From Pelagihabitans sp037969055 (GTDB lineage: Bacteria > Bacteroidota > Bacteroidia > Flavobacteriales > Flavobacteriaceae), in contig JBBKWR010000035.1 of the NCBI GenBank assembly GCA_037969055.1, forward strand, positions 1-5,367: a DNA stretch of 5,367 nt. The letters run 5' to 3'. How positions within the stretch are numbered: position 1 is the first letter of the stretch; each line of letters starts with the position of its first letter. The position numbers were made by a program, and so were the translations under genes. Positions 1 through 5,367 of this stretch are shown piece by piece. The notes beneath the pieces are model-generated. The model did not search any database and was not told the DNA's origin. It saw nothing but the letters and a program-made list of their open reading frames with translations.

Positions 1-282
1 CTCAATTACGATAACATTTCGCTTCCCGATCCATATCCTAGCGCAGAATTATGGCTCCTTAGTCCAAAGGTGGATATCACCTTCAGCAAGTCGGTTTTTT
101 GGTCCACCTTGGTACAATACAGCAATCAGCGGGACAATTTGGGTATCAACTCCCGATTGCAATGGCGATTTGCCCCGTTATCTGATCTTTATATCGTTTA
201 TAACGACAATTATTTTGTTAATACGTTTTCGCCCAGATATCGCTCTATTAACTTAAAATTGTCTTATTGGCTGAACATTTAG
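1..282 (+). CDS. CBM9/DUF5916 family outer-membrane protein, copy 1 (3' end only)
   Basis: This is the C-terminal 93 residues of a gene that enters from the left edge; the frame is open from base 1 to the TAG at 280-282. It aligns without gaps to the last 93 residues of the two complete paralogues downstream: by eye about 77 of 93 identical to copy 2 and about 79 of 93 to copy 3. Shared blocks include FWSTLVQYSNQR, SRLQWRFA, VYNDNYFVN and YRSINLKL. The alternating hydrophobic and polar residues and aromatic-rich ending (SYWLNI) fit the last strands of an outer-membrane beta-barrel, as expected for the DUF5916 C-terminus. A short gene starting at the GTG at 70 is not credible, because homology continues upstream of it to base 1. 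The N-terminal CBM9-like domain and signal peptide are not visible and are only inferred from the paralogues. Confidence 0.93.
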   Translation, partial: LNYDNISLPDPYPSAELWLLSPKVDITFSKSVFWSTLVQYSNQRDNLGINSRLQWRFAPLSDLYIVYNDNYFVNTFSPRYRSINLKLSYWLNI

Positions 283-321
283 GTCCTCTTTTAGTGATTA
301 CTGGGTGCTAGGGCATGACAA

Positions 322-355
322 TTTGGGCAGGCTTACCATTAAACCCTTAAATTTG
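322..355 (+). promoter_or_regulatory. Bacteroidota-type promoter upstream of copy 2
   Basis: A TTTG at 322-325 (-33 element) and TAAATTTG at 348-355 (-7 element, consensus TAnnTTTG) are separated by 22 bases. They match the promoter form described for Bacteroides and Flavobacterium. The -7 element ends 25 bases before the ATG at 381, leaving a short leader. The same arrangement recurs before copy 3. Functional use is inferred, not shown. Confidence 0.6.
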
Positions 356-380
356 CACCTCATATCAAATAAATCAAAGC

Positions 381-2576
381 ATGAGAGTTTGTTGGGCAGT
401 CTTGTTTTTACTTTTTACCACCCAGCTCTTCTGTCAATCCGGGCCAAGATCTTTTACCGTAAAATACATTACGGAAACTATTGTACCGGATGGCGTGCTC
501 GACGAACCCATTTGGGCTACAGCAGAAAGTGCCAATGAATTTTGGGAGTACTTCCCCCTAGATTCTATCCATGCCCGCCAGCAATCGGAGATTAAGATGT
601 TATATGATGACAAAAACCTTTATATAGGTATCAGGGTAGATGCGGCCGGTAAAAACTATGCTATTCAATCTTTACAACGGGATTTCAGGGCGGGAAATAG
701 CGATAATATCACCTTACTTTTCGATACTTATAACGACGGCAGCAACGCCTTTTTGTTCGGTATCAATCCGTATGGGGTGCAAAGGGAAGGATTGGTTTCC
801 GGGAGTGGTTTGGATCTAAGGGGTTTTACGATATCCTGGGACACCAAATGGAAGGCTGAGTCAAAAATTTTCGATGATCACTATACATCAGAATTGATCA
901 TACCCCTTACTTCCTTTAAGTTCAACGAGGGTGAGAAAAAATGGCGTTTTAATAGTTATAGATTTGATACCCAATCGAATGAGACCAGCAGCTGGATGCG
1001 AATCCCGCAGAACCAAAATGTGTTTGGACTTACATTTATGGGCGAAATGGTCTTTGAAAAACCTTTGGGAAGATCAAGGACGCCTTTGGCCATCATTCCA
1101 TATGTGAATGCTTTATCACAAAGGGATTTTGAAATCGACGGCGGGACCAATACGGTAAAGGTGGGCGGGGATGCAAAAGTCTCCATTGGCAACAGTATGA
1201 ACTTGGACATAACGGTAAATCCTGATTTTTCACAGGTAGAGGTCGATGACCAGGTGACCAACCTTACGCGCTTTGAAGTGTCCCTTCCGGAAAAACGGCA
1301 ATTTTTCGTGGACAACAGCGATCTTTTTTCCAGTTTCGGAGATCAGAGGGATGGAAACCCTTTCTTTTCCAGACGAATAGGTATTGCCAAGGATACTGCC
1401 GATAATTCAATTGAAAATAAAATTCTTGGCGGGGTGCGATTGAGCGGTAAGTTAAATAAGAATTTAAGATTGGGCTTTTTAAACTTACAGACTGCGGAGG
1501 ACCTCGTCAACGAAATTCCCTCAAATAATAATGCCATGTTGGCCTTCCAGCAGCAGGTATTTTCCCGTTCGAATATTGGGCTGTTTTTTATCAATAGGGA
1601 ATCCTTTAAAGATTATGCTTTTTTGGAAGAACAGGATAAGTATAACCGGGTGGTGGGGGTAGATTATAATTTATTCTCGGAAGATAACCTATGGAGCGGC
1701 CAAGCCTATATGCACAAATCATTTCAACCCCTTAGCGGTGGTAAGGATTTATCAACGGGACTAAGCTTGGAATACAATTCGAGAAATTATAAACTACGTG
1801 GAAAAGCGGTTTATTTGGGGGAAGATTTTAGATCTGATCTGGGATTTGTAAGGAGAACCGATATGGTAAAGACATTTTTAAGTCTTGAACGTGTATTTTG
1901 GCCAAGCCAGCATATTCTTCAAAACCATAGCTTTCGCCTTACCCCTATTGTTATTTGGAGTCCGGGAAATAATTTTTTAAATACAGATCGTACGTTCAGG
2001 GGTTCTTGGGAAGGAAAATTTAGAGACCAATCAGAACTCATGGTAGGTCTAGACAACACATATACCTATCTCTTCGACCCTTTCGATCCGACCAATACAG
2101 ACGGAGCAGTTCCCCTACCCGGAAACCAAGGTTACCATTATAACAATGTCGAGGCGGGATATCAATCTGATCGAAGAAGAATTTTTGCCTATCAGATGGA
2201 ATCCAAAGTGGGCCGGTTTTTTAATGGAAAAAATTTCTCGGTCCAGGGAATGCTCACCATGCGCATTCAGCCCAAAGCCTTTCTTTCCCTCATTTTTAAT
2301 TATGATCAAATCGATTTGCCGGCGCCTTATAGTAACGCCAATATATGGCTCATTAGCCCAAAAGTGGAAATAACCTTTAGCAGGTCCGTTTTCTGGTCGA
2401 CCTTGGTGCAATACAGCAATCAGCGCAATAATTTGGGCTTTAATTCCCGTTTGCAATGGCGTTTCGCACCGTTGTCGGATCTTTATCTGGTGTATAACGA
2501 CAATTATTTTGTCAATTCTTTTTCACCCAGATACCGGTCGATCAACCTCAAGTTGACCTATTGGCTAAACATTTAA
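381..2576 (+). CDS. CBM9-like / DUF5916 outer-membrane protein, copy 2 (731 aa)
   Basis: This is an exported protein of unknown ligand. Residues 1-19 form a signal peptide (MRV, then a hydrophobic stretch ending LFC before Gln), probably cut by signal peptidase I before Q19; LFC is a poor lipobox. Residues about 33-226 look like a CBM9-type fold: PDGVLDEPIW (36-45), YDDKNLYIGIRV (75-86), LLFDTYNDG (112-120), then YTSELIIPL and WRFNSYR. Residues about 233-731 fit DUF5916, with hallmark motifs VNPDFSQVEVDDQVTNL (279-295), LPEKRQFF (302-309) and FFSRRIGI (328-335). The remainder is rich in alternating strands and ends TYWLNI, suggesting an outer-membrane barrel. No enzyme active site is recognisable, and 'carbohydrate-binding' is a fold label, not a proven activity. 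The ATG at 381 is chosen because the signal peptide begins there; no Shine-Dalgarno is present, only an A-rich leader. The 98-base gap to copy 1 contains a promoter-like element. Confidence 0.93.
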   Translation: MRVCWAVLFLLFTTQLFCQSGPRSFTVKYITETIVPDGVLDEPIWATAESANEFWEYFPLDSIHARQQSEIKMLYDDKNLYIGIRVDAAGKNYAIQSLQRDFRAGNSDNITLLFDTYNDGSNAFLFGINPYGVQREGLVSGSGLDLRGFTISWDTKWKAESKIFDDHYTSELIIPLTSFKFNEGEKKWRFNSYRFDTQSNETSSWMRIPQNQNVFGLTFMGEMVFEKPLGRSRTPLAIIPYVNALSQRDFEIDGGTNTVKVGGDAKVSIGNSMNLDITVNPDFSQVEVDDQVTNLTRFEVSLPEKRQFFVDNSDLFSSFGDQRDGNPFFSRRIGIAKDTADNSIENKILGGVRLSGKLNKNLRLGFLNLQTAEDLVNEIPSNNNAMLAFQQQVFSRSNIGLFFINRESFKDYAFLEEQDKYNRVVGVDYNLFSEDNLWSGQAYMHKSFQPLSGGKDLSTGLSLEYNSRNYKLRGKAVYLGEDFRSDLGFVRRTDMVKTFLSLERVFWPSQHILQNHSFRLTPIVIWSPGNNFLNTDRTFRGSWEGKFRDQSELMVGLDNTYTYLFDPFDPTNTDGAVPLPGNQGYHYNNVEAGYQSDRRRIFAYQMESKVGRFFNGKNFSVQGMLTMRIQPKAFLSLIFNYDQIDLPAPYSNANIWLISPKVEITFSRSVFWSTLVQYSNQRNNLGFNSRLQWRFAPLSDLYLVYNDNYFVNSFSPRYRSINLKLTYWLNI

Positions 2577-2618
2577 GGCCTTGTTCGGAAATTGTATCGC
2601 TGTTGTAAATCGATTTTA

Positions 2619-2653
2619 TTTGGGCGATTTCAAGCATTAATCCCATAAGTTTG
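2619..2653 (+). promoter_or_regulatory. Bacteroidota-type promoter upstream of copy 3
   Basis: A TTTG at 2619-2622 and TAAGTTTG at 2646-2653 lie 23 bases apart, matching the TTTG / TAnnTTTG pattern. The -7 element ends 24 bases before the ATG at 2678. Beyond the consensus, the bases CATTAA-N-CCC-N-TAARTTTGCA are shared with the element before copy 2. This suggests that each copy carries its own related promoter rather than relying only on read-through. Confidence 0.6.
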
Positions 2654-2677
2654 CATTTCAATGCCAATTCCAAACCA

Positions 2678-4879
2678 ATGAGAAGAGTTTATTGGACCAT
2701 CCTATATATGCTTTTCGCATTCCCTATTTTCGGTCAAACTGAACCAAGGTCATTTACCGTAAAGTATATAAACGAAACTATTGAGCCGGATGGTATTTTA
2801 GACGAACCTATTTGGGAAACCGAAGATTTTGCCACTGATTTTTGGCAATATTTTCCCGTTGATTCGGTTCGGGCCCAACAACAATCGGAAGTTAAAATAC
2901 TTTATGACGATAAGAACATATATATTGGCATAAAGGCCGAAGCCATTGGTGAAAACTATAACTTGACCTCTTTAAAACGAGATTTTAGAGGGTCTGGGAA
3001 CGATAGTTTTTCGGTTATGTTCGATACCTACAGTGATGGTCAAAACGCATACTTGTTCGGCATCAATCCTCATGGCGTTAGAAGGGAAGGTCTTGTTTCT
3101 GGAGGTGGCAATGATCGTCTAAGGGACTATAGTTTGTCTTGGGATGTAAAATGGAAAGGGGAAGCAAAGATGTATAATGATCACTTTACCGCCGAGATCA
3201 TCATTCCCTTAACTTCGATCAAATTTAAAGAAGGAGCAAAAAAATGGCGATTTAATAGCTATCGCATTGATACGCAATCAAATGAAAGGAGTTCTTGGTC
3301 AAGAATTCCTCAAAATCAACTTATTTTCAGTACCGCTTTTATGGGCGAAATGGTTTTTGAAAGACCCTTGGGAAAATCAAGGACCCCTTTGGCAATTATA
3401 CCCTATGCCAATGCCATTTCACTGAGGAATTTCGAGACTGACCAAGGGCTGAACAATTTAAAAGTTGGTGCGGATGCCAAGGTTGCAATTGGGAACAACT
3501 TGAATTTGGATATCACCGTAAATCCAGATTTTTCGCAAGTAGAGGTAGATGATCAAGTTACCAACCTCACCCGTTTTGAAGTTTCACTGCCCGAGAAAAG
3601 ACAGTTTTTTATAGATAACAGTGATCTCTTCACAAGTTTTGGTGATCAGCGGGATGCCAATCCTTTCTTTTCAAGACGTATTGGCATTGCAAAAGACACC
3701 GCGGACAACACCATAGAAAATAAAATTATTGGTGGTGTAAGACTCAGTGGTAAATTGACGAAAGATCTCAGGGTTGGTTTAATGAACTTACAAACCGCCA
3801 AAGATGAAGCGAATGAGATCGCTTCAAACAATAATACCATGTTGGCATTTCAGCAACGGGTTTTTTCAAGATCCAACTTTGGCATGTTCTTCATTAACAA
3901 ACAATCATTTGAAAAAAATGCTTTTTTAGCCAGGGAAGAGGAATACAATCGCGTAGTAGGTTTTGATTATAATTTAGCCTCTAAAGATAATACGTGGACC
4001 GGAAAAGCATATCTACATAAATCATTTCAACCAGATGATAAGGTTGGCAATCTATCAGCGGGGGCACAACTACGATACCAATCAAGAAAATTTAATTTTT
4101 ATGTAAAGGGCGTTGCAATTGATGAAGATTTTTCTTCTGATTTAGGTTTTGTACGTAGAACCGATATTTTCAAGGGTTTTGTGAGAGTAGAACGCGTATA
4201 TTGGCCTAAGAAAGGAGTATTGCAAAATCACGGTTTCCGATTCTCCCCTGAATTTCTTTGGAGTCCTAGTTTAGATTTTAAAAATACTGACTATGATTTC
4301 AGAACCAGTTGGGAGGCTCAATTTCAAAACCAATCGCAATTTAGCGTAGGCCTTACCAATAGCTTTACTTATTTGTTTGAGGGCTTTGATCCAACGGATA
4401 CCGAGGGTGCCCTTCAGCTCCCTGCTGATCAAAATTATCATTATAATAGCATTGAGTCGGAGTATCGGTCTGATATGCGCAAAATTCTGGCATACTCATT
4501 AAAATCAGAGATTGGAGGATTTTATAATGGCAGCCGTTTTTCTGTCGAAAGCATTGTGACCTTACGTTTTCAACCGAAGGCCTTTCTATCTTTGATCTTG
4601 AACTATGACCAAATTGATTTGCCCAATCCGTACCCCAGTGCGAATATTTGGCTCTTAAGTCCGAAGATCGATATTACGTTCAGCAAATCACTCTTTTGGT
4701 CGACGCTGGTACAATACAGCAACCAACGCGACAATCTTGGGTTCAATTCGAGATTACAGTGGCGTTTTGCCCAGCTATCAGATTTGTTCATAGTATACAA
4801 CGACAACTATTTTGTGAACAGTTTTCAACCGAAATACAGATCGATCAATCTAAAATTGAGCTATTGGTTGAACCTTTAA
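2678..4879 (+). CDS. CBM9-like / DUF5916 outer-membrane protein, copy 3 (733 aa)
   Basis: This is a full-length paralogue of copy 2 with the same order of parts. The signal peptide is residues 1-19, ending PIFG before QTEPRSF. The CBM9-like domain is about 34-228 (PDGILDEPIW, YDDKNIYIGIK, VMFDTYSDG, FTAEIIIPL, WRFNSYR). The DUF5916 region is about 235-733, with VNPDFSQVEVDDQVTNL at 281-297, LPEKRQFF and FFSRRIGI, and a predicted outer-membrane barrel ending SYWLNL. The reading frame also extends upstream to a TTG at 2651, but that codon lies inside the promoter -7 element. The ATG at 2678 also places the signal peptide in register with copy 2 (MRRVYW against MRVCW), so it is preferred. The 101-base gap from copy 2 has its own promoter-like element, so joint transcription is possible but not required. 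Identity to copy 2 is very high in the core and C-terminus and lower in the middle barrel region. The ligand is unknown. Confidence 0.93.
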   Translation: MRRVYWTILYMLFAFPIFGQTEPRSFTVKYINETIEPDGILDEPIWETEDFATDFWQYFPVDSVRAQQQSEVKILYDDKNIYIGIKAEAIGENYNLTSLKRDFRGSGNDSFSVMFDTYSDGQNAYLFGINPHGVRREGLVSGGGNDRLRDYSLSWDVKWKGEAKMYNDHFTAEIIIPLTSIKFKEGAKKWRFNSYRIDTQSNERSSWSRIPQNQLIFSTAFMGEMVFERPLGKSRTPLAIIPYANAISLRNFETDQGLNNLKVGADAKVAIGNNLNLDITVNPDFSQVEVDDQVTNLTRFEVSLPEKRQFFIDNSDLFTSFGDQRDANPFFSRRIGIAKDTADNTIENKIIGGVRLSGKLTKDLRVGLMNLQTAKDEANEIASNNNTMLAFQQRVFSRSNFGMFFINKQSFEKNAFLAREEEYNRVVGFDYNLASKDNTWTGKAYLHKSFQPDDKVGNLSAGAQLRYQSRKFNFYVKGVAIDEDFSSDLGFVRRTDIFKGFVRVERVYWPKKGVLQNHGFRFSPEFLWSPSLDFKNTDYDFRTSWEAQFQNQSQFSVGLTNSFTYLFEGFDPTDTEGALQLPADQNYHYNSIESEYRSDMRKILAYSLKSEIGGFYNGSRFSVESIVTLRFQPKAFLSLILNYDQIDLPNPYPSANIWLLSPKIDITFSKSLFWSTLVQYSNQRDNLGFNSRLQWRFAQLSDLFIVYNDNYFVNSFQPKYRSINLKLSYWLNL

Positions 4880-4886
4880 AAACGAG

Positions 4887-4902
4887 TGGGTTCCGTAACC
4901 CA
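4887..4902. other. small inverted repeat after copy 3
   Basis: TGGGTT (4887-4892) and AACCCA (4897-4902) form a perfect 6-bp stem around a CCGT loop, 7 bases after the stop codon of copy 3. No T-run follows on the + strand, so it is a poor intrinsic terminator for copy 3. On the - strand the stem is followed closely by TTTTT, but no - strand gene is present to need it. It may be a weak structural end point or chance. Confidence 0.3.
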
Positions 4903-4929
4903 AATTCCTAAATCCAAAACCCAAATTCC
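4897..4929. repeat. short direct repeat AACCCAAATTCC (two exact copies)
   Basis: The 12-mer AACCCAAATTCC occurs at 4897-4908 and 4918-4929, 21 bases apart start to start. It is followed by related degenerate words (TTCCAAATCCC at 4940-4950). No open frame crosses this stretch. It looks like low-complexity intergenic drift or the edge of a simple repeat. There are too few units and too little regularity for a CRISPR or an insertion-sequence end. Confidence 0.5.
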
Positions 4930-4994
4930 AAGCACTAATTTCCAAATCCCAAAATTTGCATATCGAACACCCAGCATTTGGCATGGTAATGAGC

Positions 4995-5027
4995 TTTGAA
5001 CAACGTTTACTTATTTGATTATATTTG
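4995..5027 (+). promoter_or_regulatory. Bacteroidota-type promoter upstream of the DUF819 gene
   Basis: A TTTG at 4995-4998 and TATATTTG at 5020-5027 are separated by 21 bases, matching TTTG / TAnnTTTG. The -7 element ends 38 bases before the ATG at 5066. This supports separate transcription of the DUF819 gene from the DUF5916 array. The match is by consensus only. Confidence 0.5.
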
Positions 5028-5065
5028 GATTAACGCCAATACTTTTTAAAAATGACCAATAACCA

Positions 5066-5367
5066 ATGAGTGAGCCCCTAATAACCAACGATACCGTTGT
5101 TTTTGGCCTTTTAACGCTTTGTTTGGGCTTTGTTTTTTATACTTCCTCCATTAAAACAGGGTTTTGGGCAAAATTTTATTCCTTTGTCCCTGCCGTTTTG
5201 ATGTGTTATTTGCTCCCTGCCATCTTAGCAAGTTCTGGTTTGATTTCGGATGAAACATCAAACCTTTATTTTATGGCCAGTAGGTATTTATTGCCCGCTG
5301 CCCTAGTGCTAATGACGCTGAGTATAGATTTAAAGGCCATTGCGAATTTGGGTTCCAAGGCCTTGAT
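5066..5367 (+). CDS. DUF819 family multi-pass membrane protein (5' end only)
   Basis: The frame is open from the ATG at 5066 to the right edge, giving 100 codons plus two bases. The protein resembles the N-terminus of the DUF819 (YjcL-like) family of integral inner-membrane proteins. Seen here are PLITNDTVVFGLL near the start, FYSFVPAVLMCYLLPA (37-52), and SRYLLPAALVLMTLSIDLKA (72-91), which is typical of the family. Hydrophobic segments at about 9-27, 38-58 and 74-88 would be the first membrane helices; the full family length is roughly 400 residues, so about three quarters is missing. The family has transporter-like topology but no settled substrate. The start is supported by the family N-terminus; the ATG at 5052 is in another frame and stops after five codons. 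There is no Shine-Dalgarno, and the leader is A-rich (CCAATAACCA). A functional link with the upstream array is not evident. Confidence 0.85.
   Translation, partial: MSEPLITNDTVVFGLLTLCLGFVFYTSSIKTGFWAKFYSFVPAVLMCYLLPAILASSGLISDETSNLYFMASRYLLPAALVLMTLSIDLKAIANLGSKAL

Noticed and set aside
70..282. A stand-alone 70-residue gene starting at GTG
   Set aside because: Similarity to the C-terminus of the downstream paralogues continues without a break to base 1, so this is the tail of a larger gene.
305..538. A + strand open frame overlapping the start of copy 2
   Set aside because: It runs through the promoter and into copy 2 in another frame; its translation has no recognisable features, while the copy 2 frame has a signal peptide and domain motifs.
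956..1315. A 119-codon open frame on the - strand, and similar - strand frames at 1343-1594, 2115-2456, 3646-3840 and 4603-4806
   Set aside because: All lie wholly inside the DUF5916 genes, opposite strongly conserved protein sequence. Frames recur at matching places in both paralogues because the sense strand is conserved. None resembles a known protein.
2146..2373. A + strand open frame inside copy 2, and another at 4648-4911 overlapping the end of copy 3
   Set aside because: Both are out of frame with well-conserved DUF5916 coding sequence and have no independent support.
1..4879. Recent duplication or gene conversion among the three copies
   Set aside because: Even where the proteins are nearly identical, the DNA differs at many third positions. 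The longest shared DNA I noticed is about 20 bases (199-218 against 2493-2512), too short to indicate recent exchange.
4887..4902. Intrinsic terminator of copy 3
   Set aside because: The stem is only 6 bp and no T-run follows on the + strand; it is kept only as an inverted repeat.
4897..4960. CRISPR array or insertion-sequence end
   Set aside because: There are only two exact 12-base units, no regular spacers, no terminal inverted repeats and no transposase nearby.

Overview
The window looks like a chromosomal segment from a marine-type member of the Bacteroidota, most likely Flavobacteriaceae. Three things point there. The two complete genes encode CBM9-like/DUF5916 outer-membrane proteins of the Bacteroidota type. 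Every gene start lacks a Shine-Dalgarno sequence and has an A-rich leader. The upstream regions carry the Bacteroidota promoter pattern TTTG-N(21-23)-TAnnTTTG. Genus cannot be decided from this sequence.

All genes lie on the + strand. Positions 1-282 are the last 93 codons of a first CBM9/DUF5916 gene whose start lies outside the window. Positions 381-2576 hold a complete second copy (731 aa) and 2678-4879 a complete third copy (733 aa from the preferred ATG). The intergenic gaps are 98 and 101 bases. Each gap holds a promoter-like element, and the two elements resemble each other beyond the general consensus. A gap of 186 bases follows, with short AT-rich repeats, a weak hairpin and another promoter-like element. 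The first 100 codons of a DUF819-family multi-pass membrane protein then run off the right edge.

The main feature is therefore a head-to-tail array of at least three paralogous exported proteins. Each complete copy has a signal peptide, a CBM9-fold N-terminal domain and a long beta-strand-rich C-terminal region expected to be an outer-membrane barrel. The copies are very similar in protein but differ at many synonymous positions, so the duplications look old and maintained by selection. Their ligand or cargo is unknown. Nothing here shows that the DUF819 protein works with them, and it appears to have its own promoter. I found no RNA genes, mobile elements, CRISPR array or clearly novel system.
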